DNA from: Litsea cubeba
Lineage: Eukaryota > Streptophyta > Magnoliopsida > Laurales > Lauraceae
Direction of reading: 5' to 3'
Assembly (NCBI GenBank): GCA_012931725.1
Contig: CM022952.1
Location: forward strand, 53,609,000-53,672,999
DNA: 64,000 bases
Made by a program: the position numbers and the translations under genes. Positions 48,301-56,582 of this stretch are shown one piece after another. The notes beneath the pieces were generated by a model. That model was given only the letters and a program-made list of their open reading frames with translations. It was not told where the DNA came from and ran no database searches. Every line of letters starts with the position of its first letter. Within the stretch, counting starts at the first letter, position 1.

Positions 48301-49516
48301 GTTTGCATGCGAACCATGCGCAGGAGAATACTTCCCAGAAGATAGAGACAAATAACTAAAGTATGACAACAATGTCAAATTAGCTTAATCTAAGCTATCC
48401 TCTAAGTATGATACTTATGCTACAGTGGTCTCAGCCCTATGGGTGTTATCGTGTGCCTTTATTGGGCTTTGGGTGTTCGGTTGTGTGTTGTCTCCAATAC
48501 TGTCTACCCCTCGGTTCTGTCCAACACGAGGACCTGGTGCACCCTTGGCACATCTAGGTTCACCCCAAGAGGGTGCAAACTTGTTCAGCCTAGTGGGTCC
48601 CTCTGGCAGCTGTTCGAGGCATCAAAACCTCCATCGTTCAGTCCAGTGGAGCCTGGTGAAGCTTCACCCAGGATTGGATGAGCTTGGAAGCTCCCTGTGA
48701 CCCTTCTCTAAAGGACTGACAGGCCTTCAGCACACCACGGGTCAGCCCAATGAGGCCTGACAACCTCCAGCAGGTTCCACAGATGCCAATACTTCTTTTT
48801 GTCTCTGAGAATTGGGGGAAAAAAGCCTTCTGGTACCTGCCCTTGCCGTGCCAGCTAAGTTGACAAAGAAAATGGAAGAAGAGCAGAACAGTGTGTGCTT
48901 AAAATGGGAGTTCTGCATGGGCAGAGGAATGATTTGCTCTGGTACCTTGTTGGAATTGAGAAGAGGAGAAAAGAAAGAAGAAAGAAAGTAGGGAATAATA
49001 ACTCAACTGCTGGTCGACCAAGGAGCGACCTCTTTTATGCTAATGTTTTCTTGTTTACAATTGTTTCATGTGATCACTAAGTATAATCAAACCTTAAATC
49101 CCTAATGATCTCCTTTTTAGTTACTTGTGGTTAAACTTTCTTCATTATACTTGGTCAAAGACATCTAGGAGGGGATTATTGTATGGGGTCCTGTTCTTTT
49201 TCAGTTTTACTCTAAAATGGAGAAAACATATAATTCTAGCACTTGCATGTACACACCACAAAAAATGGAGTTAATGTTTATTGAGCTGTCCCTAGTGTTA
49301 CTGATGCAGAGTAAGTTTAACTGTCCATGTATGCTATTCAAACTTGTAATGGTGCCTCTTGTGTTAAATCTTTTGTTTTCTTCTTCAACTGCAGCTTCCA
49401 CCTGAGGTGGAATCGGCTCTATTACAGCAAGTGATGAGCCTGACGTCTGAGCAGTTAATTCATTGCCACCAGAGCAGCGGCAACAAGTACTTCAGCTCCA
49501 ACAGATGCTTCGGTGA
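24910..49516 (+). CDS. CSTF64: Cleavage stimulation factor subunit 64 (CSTF64), 10 exons
   Basis: Nuclear RNA-binding subunit of the cleavage stimulation factor, which binds the U/GU-rich element downstream of poly(A) sites and promotes pre-mRNA cleavage. Exons: 24910-24940, 25111-25189, 29846-30020, 37857-37890, 38014-38255, 38333-38410, 44663-44698, 44805-45331, 46946-47260, 49395-49516. All junctions are GT-AG. An N-terminal RRM has RNP2 (VFVGNI, residues 9-14) and RNP1 (KGYGFCEY, 48-55). The hinge that binds CstF77/symplekin lies at about 165-225. A proline/glutamine-rich middle follows, then a conserved C-terminal helix domain. Two single-base deletions disturb the frame (exons 8 and 10). 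If they are errors the protein is about 546 residues, near the upper range for plant homologues. Introns 2, 3 and 6 (4.7, 7.8, 6.3 kb) are full of transposons. Confidence 0.9.
24961..25013. repeat. (TC)n(TATC)n microsatellite in CSTF64 intron 1
   Basis: Runs of tc followed by five tatc/atct units inside a 170-bp intron, starting about 20 bp after the donor. Confidence 0.85.
25190..25565. other. CSTF64 intron 2, 5' part
   Basis: No gene. Holds a long T run near 25216-25238. At 25554-25565 'gctctgatacca' is the reverse of an initiator-Met tRNA primer site, a sign of a minus-strand retroelement remnant. Confidence 0.4.
25566..27560 (-). repeat. Probable decayed retroelement sequence in CSTF64 intron 2
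   Basis: Follows the reversed primer site, so it may be LTR-derived on the minus strand. No domain is readable. About 27136-27225 and 27262-27350 are a direct duplication around 'aagttctaagatcatggatc'. Boundaries are unknown. Confidence 0.35.
27561..29464. other. CSTF64 intron 2, middle part
   Basis: No gene. AT-rich. Two clusters of gctacg/cgtagc-type motifs near 28690-28760 and 28935-29030 look like parts of a diverged hAT-type MITE, but no terminal inverted repeats could be set. Confidence 0.35.
29465..29656. mobile_element. hAT-type MITE of 192 bp
   Basis: Ends CACTGTTGCAAAAATCG and, in reverse, CAATGTTGTAAAAATCG, forming imperfect terminal inverted repeats. An 8-bp target duplication gtcattta lies at 29457-29464 and 29657-29664, which with CA...TG ends fits hAT. 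The inside is almost wholly made of CGCCTAGGCG-like palindromes and gattaatc units. No coding capacity. Confidence 0.85.
29728..29779. repeat. 26-bp tandem duplication upstream of CSTF64 exon 3
   Basis: 'catcttctgttattccttta' plus 'tctcca' occurs twice in a row, 70-120 bp before the exon 3 acceptor. Confidence 0.8.
29846..30020 (+). CDS. CSTF64: CSTF64 exon 3 (RNP1 half of RRM)
   Basis: Encodes residues 37-95. Contains KGYGFCEYKDEETALSAR and the last RRM strand (GRQLRVDFAEND). Acceptor ttcag, donor gtaaac. Ends in phase 0. Confidence 0.92.
30021..31611. other. CSTF64 intron 3, 5' part
   Basis: No gene. T run near 30230-30247 and a pure (GA)n tract at 30719-30776. Confidence 0.5.
30719..30776. 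repeat. (GA)n microsatellite
   Basis: About 29 uninterrupted GA units. Confidence 0.95.
31612..34746 (-). mobile_element. Family A solo LTR (copy 4), 3.1 kb, in CSTF64 intron 3
   Basis: Begins TGTCACGCCCCCGG and ends GGGTCGGGGTCTGACA; in reverse it starts TGTCAGACCCCGACCCAGG, matching the start of copy 3. Flanks gaatt and gagtc agree at only three of five bases, so the target duplication is decayed or absent. It carries a CTCGAG palindrome trio and reversed 'ttttgggcc' units as in copy 1. No internal region is present. Confidence 0.7.
33292..33352. repeat. CGCTCGAGCG palindrome array, three copies
   Basis: Perfect copies start at 33292, 33312 and 33343; spacings 20 and 31 bp, the same classes as in copies 1 and 2. 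Confidence 0.9.
34784..34959 (+). mobile_element. tRNA-derived SINE, Au-like, with 15-bp target duplication
   Basis: A 176-bp element. A-box-like tggcgcaacggtagag and B-box-like cacgggttcgaggc form the tRNA-like head, followed by 'aaggctgcgtac' and 'gtgcaccgggtgagcc', the body of Au-type plant SINEs. The duplication gaggtctacatcttt lies at 34769-34783 and 34960-34974, perfect over 15 bp, so insertion is recent. It sits about 20 bp from the end of the family A LTR. Confidence 0.85.
35166..35304 (-). mobile_element. tRNA-derived SINE with oligo(A) tail, minus strand
   Basis: On the minus strand tagctcagtgg (A box, 35275-35285) and gggataatcc (B-box-like, 35233-35243) precede an A-rich tail, seen as the T run at 35165-35178. 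Flanking copies of 'attaact(g/c)tgctctttt' near 35150 and 35305 form the target duplication with few mismatches. Confidence 0.7.
35322..36454. other. CSTF64 intron 3, no feature recognised
   Basis: AT-rich intron sequence without reading frames of interest or clear repeats. Confidence 0.5.
36455..37119 (+). mobile_element. Cassandra TRIM with 5S rRNA-like LTRs
   Basis: LTRs at 36455-36765 and 36811-37119 (311 and 309 bp) start TGAGAACTCAGTCC and end TGACA. The 45-bp internal part begins ATTGGTATTAGAGC (Met-tRNA primer site) and ends in aatgggggagag (polypurine tract). Each LTR holds a segment like 5S rRNA: in the first, 'aactccgaagttaag' and 'cgggatgggtgac' near 36642-36692. That feature defines Cassandra. 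No coding capacity. No clean 5-bp target duplication; the closest flanking match is gaactt/gagctt. Confidence 0.85.
36625..36715 (+). ncRNA. 5S rRNA-like segment in Cassandra 5' LTR
   Basis: Resembles the 5S rRNA internal control region: gaactccgaagttaag (A-box part) and agtatcgggatgggtgac (C-box part), ending gaagtcctcgtg. It is part of the LTR, not a true 5S gene. The matching segment in the 3' LTR (about 36981-37070) has lost much of the A box. Confidence 0.7.
37120..37856. other. CSTF64 intron 3, 3' part
   Basis: No gene or recognised repeat; ends in the exon 4 acceptor tgctgcag. Confidence 0.6.
37857..38410 (+). CDS. CSTF64: CSTF64 exons 4, 5 and 6 (hinge region)
   Basis: Exon 4 (37857-37890) encodes GRGGPGLTSNN. 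Exon 5 (38014-38255) encodes residues 107-187, with QPIGLPLAATAASVMAGALG and DPLTHYLAKMSRAQLHEIM. Exon 6 (38333-38410) encodes LMATQNNALARQLLVAAPQL. These form the hinge that docks on CstF77 and symplekin. Introns 4 and 5 are only 123 and 77 bp. All phases fit. Confidence 0.92.
38411..39167. other. CSTF64 intron 6, 5' part
   Basis: AT-rich; a short (ATAG)n run near 38642-38670. No gene seen. Confidence 0.5.
39229..40373 (+). mobile_element. Solo LTR of the Sirevirus-like Copia family
   Basis: Same family as the LTRs at 15685 and 21929: TGTTGGAATT start, TCCAACA end, TATATAAA at 39746-39753, GTCGACCG array, and a 22-C tract before the end. Target duplication ctagc is perfect at 39224-39228 and 40374-40378. 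It lacks the 41-bp tandem duplication of the full element. It arose by LTR-LTR recombination. Confidence 0.9.
39422..39615. repeat. CGGTCGACCG palindrome array in solo LTR
   Basis: Sites start at 39422, 39443, 39521, 39541, 39585 and 39606; spacings 21, 78, 20, 44 and 21 bp. Three are perfect CGGTCGACCG. Confidence 0.9.
40626..41983. repeat. Repeat-derived intron 6 sequence with primer-site remnant
   Basis: No gene. At 41231-41243 TGGTATTGGAGCC resembles a Met-tRNA primer site preceded by LTR-like '...cttatca', so a decayed LTR element probably ends at 41230. About 41720-41850 holds three degenerate ~60-bp units with 'gacttaccaactacttgagtcat'. Confidence 0.4.
41984..42092 (+). mobile_element. 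Possible TRIM-type solo LTR
   Basis: TGTTGGGAAGTCCCACATCC at the start and 'gcttttgggttggtacaacg' at the end resemble a common short plant LTR. No target duplication was found. Confidence 0.35.
42093..43470. other. CSTF64 intron 6, no gene
   Basis: Includes a ~100-bp direct repeat near 42720-42855 around 'agagggagagcta...gatggccctt'. Otherwise unique-looking AT-rich sequence. Confidence 0.4.
43471..43775 (-). mobile_element. RTE-type LINE, 5'-truncated 3' end
   Basis: On the minus strand a broken frame reads REVHLRWLGHVQSRPATTLV, then MQADGPPRE and RNGETKFM, the C-terminus of a plant LINE reverse transcriptase. It ends 'aaagttgggacaaggctg' followed by (tga)n, a short-repeat tail typical of RTE-clade LINEs. 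The left (3') end is at about 43471; the truncated 5' end is near 43775. Confidence 0.7.
43776..44662. other. CSTF64 intron 6, 3' part
   Basis: No gene recognised; ends in the exon 7 acceptor gatgcag. Confidence 0.5.
44663..45331 (+). CDS. CSTF64: CSTF64 exons 7 and 8 (end of hinge, Pro/Gln-rich region)
   Basis: Exon 7 (44663-44698) encodes AQIMLGMVTPQL. Exon 8 (44805-45331) starts with ATGCCA, then reads IRQVSGAMPQPFSQ in the next frame. The exon is 527 nt, while both neighbours demand a multiple of three. One A appears missing in 'ccaatatcc' near 44808-44812, where MPNIRQ is expected. The rest is a 170-residue Pro/Gln/Leu-rich segment ending LPHVTIQ. Confidence 0.88.
45335..45373. repeat. 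(CT)n microsatellite directly after the intron 8 donor
   Basis: Starts a few bases after the GT of the donor (cattcag|gtgcctctct). Confidence 0.9.
45374..46774. other. CSTF64 intron 8, main part
   Basis: No gene. A short (TG)n lies near 45758-45773. The 'ggcccacc' and 'ggggcc' rich block at 45430-46130 looks repeat-derived but no ends could be set. Confidence 0.4.
46775..46917 (+). mobile_element. tRNA-derived SINE next to CSTF64 exon 9
   Basis: tggtagctcagtggcaaggc holds a perfect A box; ggatcaatccc (46833-46843) is a near B box. The 12-bp target duplication tcatagctaatc lies at 46763-46774 and 46918-46929. The right copy is 16 bp from exon 9. Confidence 0.75.
46946..47260 (+). CDS. CSTF64: CSTF64 exon 9
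   Basis: 105 codons in phase 0: PGPSTSSISQDSNWVPRSN, then LAENARMMNDASELMNPPKL and an Ala/Thr/Pro-rich tail ending RPENKTLQ. Acceptor atcacag, donor gtaaag. Confidence 0.88.
47261..49394. other. CSTF64 intron 9
   Basis: No gene. 'actacagtgttctcttttag' with flanking 'ctttggctttg' is duplicated at about 47292-47336 and 47353-47400. At 48074-48085 'gctctgatacca' is a reversed Met-tRNA primer site, so the surrounding 47600-48950 is probably a minus-strand retroelement remnant. Ends in acceptor aactgcag. Confidence 0.45.
49395..49516 (+). CDS. CSTF64: CSTF64 exon 10 (C-terminal domain)
   Basis: Encodes LPPEVESALLQQVMSLTSEQ, then the frame slips. The conserved end NSLPPEQRQQVLQLQQMLR followed by TGA (49514-49516) is read one frame over, as if a G were missing at about 49454. 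As it stands the frame continues with unrelated residues to a TAG at 49629-49631. This domain contacts Pcf11-type partners in the cleavage complex. Confidence 0.85.
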
Positions 49517-49848
49517 GTTGAGAAGACTGCAGACACACAGATCCCTGATTCCCCTAGAGCCATTTGCTGACGTTGTATGGGAACGAGAGGCTTCCATGTA
49601 TATTAATCGGCTTCAACTTCTATCAGATTAGCCCTTCTGAGACCCGTCTGTCTGTTCATTAACACAGAAGGGTATAAAAAGTGGGCTTGTCCATTGACAC
49701 CCATCGCTGAAATCTTGTCTTATTATTTATATGTAACAAACTGAAAGTGAAACAAATGAAGCCATGAGCCTGTACACTTATTTAACTGTTTGGTTGTTTG
49801 TTGCGTTCTTCTTCTAAGTCATTTACTTATTTCCATTTCCCTTGCTTG

Positions 49849-49854
49849 AATAAA
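49849..49854 (+). promoter_or_regulatory. Candidate poly(A) signal of CSTF64
   Basis: AATAAA, 333 bp after the expected stop codon, in T-rich 3' UTR-like sequence. Confidence 0.5.
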
Positions 49855-49869
49855 ATGGGAACCATGAGA

Positions 49870-51288
49870 TCCAAATGTGCTTATATGGAAAGCTCTTTCG
49901 GGTTGTTGCGATTTTGAAATGTGTAGGTAGGTTGGAATTTCTGTTGTCACATGGGTGGCATGTCTCGTTGGACCTAATTTTAGACTTTTATGCAGCCCAT
50001 GGGAAAGTTAGATCCAGGCACATCCCATTTGCAAAATAACATATCCAGCCAGGCTTAAGTCTCAAACCATGAACCTCTTATACTAGATAAGTTGGGCTGG
50101 GGCTGACCTATTTAACTCTACTATAAAATTAGGCCTGGTTCAAACCCACAGGCGAAAAACATGGTACATTGGCAAATCTGATTTGTTTGAAATAGATCTG
50201 TTTTAAAATAGAAGCTTTTACCATTAGACTGTTTCTTAAGACATGTTGTATATCTGATTCGAATATATCTATGTGAAAAAGGCTTGTTAGATAAACACAA
50301 AATAAGAGCTTATTATAAGGGCACTTGTGATTTTCAGAAGGAAAAAAAAAAAAAAAAAAACCTTATGGCGCTTTCATGTATTTAATGAAATCATGCCTTG
50401 TTAAAATGGTCCTTGTGTGAGTCTATCAGCCCGCCAATTCTGTTGTTGTTGTTGTTGTTGGGCAATTACTCCATTGAGCAAGTAAAAAAAAAATTACAGA
50501 TACACATTGCACCTTTTGTTGTGAGGGGGATATTATTATTATTTTTTCATCGAAGATAGCGATAGAAATTGTGATAGAGCCCTAATCTGCCAGGAAATAA
50601 TCACCCAGATAGGTTTAATAATCAACCCAGGAAATATACAGTAAGATTTCTATGGAGGATAAGCTGATAAGGTATTAGTGTGGAGAAGTTGCATATCACT
50701 TGGTACCCTCAGCAACATGCAGCATTGAAGCTACCTTTTGTGAGGCCTACTATGGAGTTCTGTTCTGGCATTCAAATCAGCCCAGTTTCAAATTACTATC
50801 AAGTTTTGACATTCAAACCAGCTATAAACTGAGTTTACAAATCTAAAGGCCCCAAATGGCCAGTTTGCTGCTATTGTACGTTGAATAAACGGCCCTTGTA
50901 CTGCTACAGAATTTCTATCATGAGTCAAAATATAGGAAATTAGAACATCAAGAAGAATAAGGGCACATTTGCATTGAGTCAAAATATAGGAAATTAGAAC
51001 ATCAAGAAGAATAAGGCACATTTGCATAAAGATGTAACTTGAGGCAAAATAGCCGGGCAGGTATGAAAAGCACCATTTTTAACACCTGGTTTATGAATGT
51101 GAATCAGATACATATGCAAATAAAGTAGATGTGTAAATATTAAGTATGTGAATAATTTACGTATACAAACAAATGACCCCTAAGTGGGCCATTGCACCTT
51201 ATTAAAGCGAGGGTCGCTACACAGTAGCTTTTATTATACTTTTTGTTTTTTTTACAGTTATAGTGGACCTATATAGCATATTCTAGTC
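49870..51288. other. Downstream flank of CSTF64
   Basis: No gene. A 53-bp direct duplication around 'gtcaaaatataggaaattag' occupies about 50922-51027. Confidence 0.5.
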
Positions 51289-51515
51289 TCTTTTTTTTTT
51301 CCCTAATAACCCAGGGTATTTTCTGCCCAACCCAACTCAGGAGCCTTTGGTCTTGAGTTAGAGGGACACAGACACTCGATTCTAGACAACCGAGAATTAA
51401 TCCCTCGTGCACCGGGTAAAACTCCGGGAGGTGGCCAACGAAGGTCAGTGTCGAAAACAAGACCTCTCTAATTCCTGAAGTGTGGAGTCCTTGACCAACT
51501 GAACTACCACTCCTT
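51289..51515 (-). mobile_element. tRNA-derived SINE, minus strand
   Basis: On the minus strand it starts ggagtggtagttcagttggt (A box) and ends in an A run, seen as the T run at 51290-51300. Flanks share 'catattctagt' (about 51277-51287 and 51526-51536), a target duplication with differing extension. Confidence 0.65.
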
Positions 51516-51886
51516 AGTTATGTAACATATTCTAGTTTAGAGGCACAAGGCTTAGTTGTTTGATATATAGTGAATCATACAACCTGATTTCCAATTTGTC
51601 TTTGGTAATCCTTCAAAGAATCATTTGAAGCCCAACTTAAAATTTTTGTTACCTAGAAGCTTTCTTCTATGAAATCTTCTAAAAACAGAAGAGAAAAAAA
51701 AAACATTTAACTTATTAAAATAATAAATTAATATAGGCAAATAAAGATAAATATCATTAGATATGGTTTGTGAGAGGCCAACGATTCGTTGGTAGTGTAG
51801 AAACCTTCCATGTTTTGCATTTGCCACTTTTTTGTTGTTTGGTTCCTCGATTTCATGAAAATACCTTCATAGGGGTTGGAATCTGA

Positions 51887-52456
51887 TGGGTCAGGCCCAA
51901 CCCGGATTGCGGTAAAGAGTCAGGTCCAGACAACCCGGTCCGTCCAAGGTCATGGGTCAGGCCAGGTTAGCTCAGTTGATATTCGAAACTCGTTGAAGGA
52001 AGCCTCGTCACGTCAAGGCCTCCGAGTCATCACGACGAAGTCCTCCCCTCACCCGCTCTTACCAAATCTCGCGAAGAAACTCTCACCTGCCCTCCACCTT
52101 GCTCGTTCCTCGAGGACACGTCTGAGGCTCCAGGCCCTCCACCTTGCTCGTTCCTCGAGGACACGTCTGAGGCTCCAGGCTCCAGAGAGACGTTGCTTTA
52201 ATTTTGCATCCCATCTGTTGGGGAAGGGTTATAAATTCAGGGTCTCCTCATCACTTGAGGGGCGATGATTACATGCCTTTACTACCTTTCTCATACCTGT
52301 AATCTCTCACAATAATCGAAGATCTCCATTTTGAAGTGGACGTAGGTCACTCTTGACCGAACCACTATAACTCTCTCTCTCTCATTTTATTACCGCATTT
52401 AATACTTTCATTAATACCTTGACGGGTGGTGTCTGAATCTATTTTTGGCATCGTCA
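51887..52456 (+). repeat. 5' LTR of element C
   Basis: TGGGTCAGGCCC...GGCATCGTCA. A 45-bp unit with the palindrome TCCTCGAGGA is tandemly duplicated (about 52090-52179). TTATAAAT at 52229-52236 is the likely TATA box. Confidence 0.9.
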
Positions 52457-52459
52457 GTT

Positions 52460-52476
52460 TGGCGCCGTCTGTGGGA
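52460..52476 (+). promoter_or_regulatory. Primer-binding site of element C
   Basis: TGGCGCCGTCTGTGGGA, three bases after the LTR. The first nine bases fit a tRNA ending in ACGGCGCCA, such as tRNA-Asp. This form of site is common in plant Tat-type elements. Confidence 0.7.
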
Positions 52477-52509
52477 ACGAACAAAAGTTCTCATCCTATT
52501 TTAAAAATC

Positions 52510-54560
52510 ATGGTGATCAGCACAAGATCCGTAAGACGAGAAGACAATCCCGTCCAAGCTACAGGTCTGGGTCCTTCCAGGCGCCCAGACTCCCTTACCC
52601 AGGGAAATAATGGTCCTCCACCGGGTAACCCTTCTCCGAATACTCTCCCCCCTGCACCGACTCCTCAGCAGATGCTGGAAACCATGCAACAGCTGTTGGC
52701 CCAAAACCAACAAATCTTGCAACTCATGCTTGCGAGACAAGGAGGAGCACTCCAGGGGTGGAGCACCGTTTGGTGGAATGCAGCAAGAGGTGCCAATCCC
52801 GAGGCAGGCTCCACGGCAACCAACCCCTCACCCGGGCGCCCATCCCCCGGGCGCCCATCTCCCAGGCGCCCAGGATGGAGCACCTCTCCCGGGCGCCCAT
52901 CTCCCAGGCGCCCAGGATGGAGCACCTCTCCCGGGCGCCCATCTCCCAGGCGCCCAGGATGGAGCACCTCTCCCGGGCGCCCGTCTCCCAGGAGCCCAAG
53001 ACGGAGCAGCACCCACACCAAGGCGCCCATACTCTCGGCGCCCAGAGAAGAGCACCTCACTTGGGCGCCCCTCATCATGGCGCCCAAGGTCGAGGAGCAC
53101 ATCATGGGCCCCATGGCCGAGGAGCACATCAGAGCTTCCATGACCACGAAGTTCCTCCACCCCCTGGTAGAACCCATGGAGGGTTACCACCTCGACCCTT
53201 CCCTCAGGACGAGGAGGACTCTCACTTCCAAGAAGGGGGAAGTGAGAATCACTGCATGGAAGATGAAAGTTATTTCCCCGGTCCATCCAGGGAGCTTCAC
53301 AATCACTGGGAGGAAAAAATCAAAGAGATGCAGAATCAACTGGGCGATGTCTTCAATGCAATGAAGGCCCAGGCACCGGAGACTGTGGATTATCTAGTCG
53401 GGCGGACGGATACAACCGTTCAAACCCGATATAGTACATTACCCACTTCCAAGGAAGTTCAAAATGCCGTCCATGGAAACCTTCGATGGGAGGAAGGATC
53501 CATTAGACCATCTTGAAACTTACAAAACCAGGATGCAGCTCCACAACATCCCTGACGAGATAATGTGCAGAGCCTTTCCAACCACGTTGAAAGGTTCTGC
53601 CCGCCAGTGGTTCGCAAATCTCCCTCAGCATCCATCGCCACCTTCGGAGAGTTGAGCAAGTCTTTCGTCTCGCACTTCATAGGTGGGCGCCGCCACCAGA
53701 AGCCCGCAACACACCTGCTTAGTATAAAGCAGGAGGAGAATGAAAGCCTAAGGAGTTACCTCACTCGTTTTAACGAGGAGGTACTCCAAGTCGAGGAGCC
53801 CGACGACAAGGTCTCCATGACGGCTTTCCTTGGAGGCCTCCGTTCCTCGAGCTTTCTCTTTTCCGTAATGAAGCGCCCGCCGAAGAGCTTCTCGGAACTA
53901 TTGGCCAAAGCCCAAAAGTATATGAATGCGGAAGACATCACCAGGGCGAGGCGCGGAGAATCCTCCAGAGCGAACAATAAGGGAAAAGAGAGGAGCAGAG
54001 ACGAGAAGAAGGAAGTTAGCAACAAGCGGAGCAAGACAGAGAGAGTACCTGTCAGAGACCGACTTGGTCCCACTCCGCAAAGGGACAGGCTAGTGTTCAC
54101 GCCTCTCACGGCCACGGTGGAGCAGATCTTGTTCCAAATACAAGATGACCCAGCCATAAAATGGCCAGGAAAGATGAAGTCTCCTCCGAATCGGAGGAAT
54201 CCGAACAAATACTGTCGCTTCCATCGCGACCATGGCCATGACACTGACGACTGCTATGAGCTCAAACGCCAGATTGAGGATCTCATCCAGCACGGCCACC
54301 TACGTCAGTATGTTGCCGGCAGGGGACAAGCACTTCCACCACCTCCACCTCACAATCAGGAGAATCAGCAACTGATCGGAGAAATCCGAATAATTTCTGG
54401 AGGGCTAACAGAGTCGCTCTCGGCCATGAAGGCCCATGCCAGAAAGGCAAGGCATCCTGAGGAGGCACGCCCGTCCAAGGCGCCAAGGCATGGAGATAAT
54501 GAAGTTATATCCTTCTCAGACAAGGATTTGGAGGGGATCCAGCACCCTCACGACGACCCT
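52510..54560 (+). pseudogene. Gag of element C, frameshifted
   Basis: ATG at 52510 opens MVISTRSVRREDNPVQATG. Frames change near 52760, 53150, 53450 and 53630. The middle is a Pro/Gly/Ala repeat (PGAHLPGAQDGAPL, 14 residues per 42 bp). The Gag core reads METFDGRKDPLDHLETYKTR, then GSARQWFANL and RSYLTRFNEEVLQV. A CCHC-like segment YCRFHRDHGHDTDDC follows. Gag would form the virus-like particle. Confidence 0.85.
52835..53084. repeat. GGCGCC palindrome array in gag of element C
   Basis: ggcgcc hexamers, mostly within gggcgccc or aggcgccc, start at 52835, 52850, 52865, 52892, 52907, 52934, 52949, 52976, 53022, 53037, 53064 and 53079, with a degenerate one at 52991. Spacings alternate 15 and 27 bp (period 42). 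Confidence 0.9.
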
Positions 54561-54569
54561 CTAGTGCTC

Positions 54570-55208
54570 ACAATGACGGTCGCCAATTTTCAAGTGCATA
54601 GGATCCTGGTAGACAGTGGAAGCTCTGCAGACATTCTGTTTGTAGAAACTTATGACAAGCTGAGGCTGGGACGGGAGAGGTTGCAGCCCGTCAAGTTTCC
54701 TCTCATCGGCTTTTCGGGAGAGAAGGTGTATCCCCTTGGGGCAATCACACTGCCAGTCACAGCCGGGACTGCGCCTCGAACTTCCACAACAATGGTCAAT
54801 TTCCTGGTGATTGACTGCGCATCGGCTTACAATATCATCCTGGGGCGTCCAACTCTTAATGCCTTAAGAGCGGTCCTCTCTACGTTTCATCTCATCCTCC
54901 GGTTTCCAACTCCTAATGGGATCGGAGAGGTAAGAGGGAATCAAGTAGCAGCAAGGGAATGCTACGTCTCCTCTATGAAGGCCAAGAAAACGCAGGAGGC
55001 GTTACAAGTCGAAATCTCGGACCCAAGAGATGAAACCACGGCAGAGAGAGAACCAGTCGAGGAGCTCACCTCAGTGGTCCTAGATGAAGACTTCCCAGCC
55101 AGGAGAGTACATATTGGCTCTTCTCTCCCTGAGGATCGGGCCAGCCAGCTGACAGACTTCTTGAGAAGTAATATGGATGTTTTTCGCATGGTCGCATGCG
55201 GATCTTGA
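54570..55208 (+). pseudogene. Aspartic protease region of element C
   Basis: In frame with the last Gag fragment. ILVDSGSSADILFVETYDKL holds the active-site Asp (about 54612). INFLVIDC-like and NIILGRPTLNALRAV segments follow, as in plant Ty3 proteases. The frame ends at 55208 after a frame change inside the linker to reverse transcriptase. Confidence 0.85.
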
Positions 55209-56150
55209 AGGGATTGATCCCGACGTCGCAACCCACCGCCTCAATGTCGACCCTGGCTACAAGCCTGTCCGACAAAAGCTTAGAGGGCCTCCACAGAAAG
55301 GGCCCAAGCAATGGACAATGAAGTCGGGAAGTTGCTGGAGAATGGGGCTGTCAGGGAAGTAGCCTACCCTGAATGGCTCTCAAATGTTGTGATGGTGAAG
55401 AAGGCCAGCGGAAAATGGCGCCTGTGCGTTGACTTCACGGAGGTTAACAAAGCGTGCCCAAAGGACAGCTACCCCCTACCAAGGATTGACCTCCTCATCG
55501 ACGCCACAGCAGGTCATGAACTACTCTCGTTCTTGGATGCATACTCTGGATACAACCAGATTAGCATGCACCCCCCGGATCAGGAGAAGACATCATTCAT
55601 CACCCCGAAAGGAACCTACTGTTATAGGGTCATGCCTTTCGGACTGAAGAATGCAGGCGCCACCTATCAACGTCTAGTGAACAAGATGTTCCACTCTCAA
55701 ATCGGGCGGACCATGGAGGTTTACGTTGACTGACATGCTGGTGAAGAGCCTCGCCGCAGCCGACCATATCGCCCATCTGCAAGAGACCTTTGACACTCTC
55801 AGGCTCTTTCGCATGAAATTGAATCCTGAGAAGTGTGCCTTTGGTGTAGGATTCGGAAAGTTCTTAGGTTTTATGGTCGACCAGAGGGGGATCGAGGCGA
55901 ACCCAGATAAAATCAAGGCCATAATAGATATGAAGTCACCCTCTTCCACAAAGGAGTTGCAGCGCCTCAATGGAAGGATTGCGGCACTTAGCAGATTTGT
56001 TTCCAAATCTGCAGACAAGTGCTTGCCCTTCTTCAAGATCCTCCGCAAAACATTCCAATGGGGGCCCGAGGCTGAAGAAGCATTCCAGAAGCTCAAAGCT
56101 TACCTGACCGCTCCCCTCTCCTCTCGCATGCTACACCAGGCGAAGTGCTG
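55180..56150 (+). pseudogene. Reverse transcriptase of element C, catalytic motif broken
   Basis: WSHADLEGIDP precedes the domain. CVDFTEVNKACPKDSYPLPR, FLDAYSGYNQISMHP, MPFGLKNAGATYQR are present. At the catalytic YVDD box an extra T at 55731 turns the second Asp codon into TGA. The rest continues in the next frame (MLVKS...FLGFMVDQRGIEANPDKI). Another frame change lies near 56150. Confidence 0.88.
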
Positions 56151-56560
56151 TACCTGTATCTTTCGGCTTCACCTTCAGCCGTGAGCTTTGTTCTCATAAA
56201 GAATCAGGATGGAGCGCAAAAGCCTATCTACTATGTGAGCAGAGCCTACCGAGGGGCAGAGTCCAGATACCCAGAGCTCGAAAAACTGGCCCTCGCTCTG
56301 ATCTCCACTGCAAGGCGTTTACGACACTACTTTCAGGGCCACACCGTGGTGGTAGTAACAGATCAACCTTTGAAAAGAGTTTTGGGGAAACCTGATGTAG
56401 CTGGAAGACTTGTGAAGTGGGCGGTAGAGCTGGGGGAGTTTGATGTTAAATATCAACCAAGGTCTGCCATCAAAGCACAGGCTCTAGCTGACTTCGTAGC
56501 TGAATTCACTTATGATGAAAACCAAGTAGATGAAACAGCGGTGCTCACCTCCTTGCTAGC
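56150..56560 (+). pseudogene. RNase H of element C
   Basis: Reads KPIYYVSRAYRGAESRYPEL, EKLALALISTARRLRHYF, QGHTVVVVTDQPLKRVL and QALADFVAEF, the retroviral-type RNase H of Ty3 pol. Confidence 0.85.
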
Positions 56561-56582
56561 ACATCAGGACCCTCAAGCCCCG

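Noticed and set aside
51621..51886. Continuation of the ankyrin/PGG gene on the left side of element C
   Set aside because: Joining the flanks gives only a few hydrophilic residues before a stop and no membrane helix, so no support.
52758..53516. A separate 250-codon gene in the gag region
   Set aside because: It is one of several frames through the 42-bp repeat and joins true Gag sequence only in its last part.
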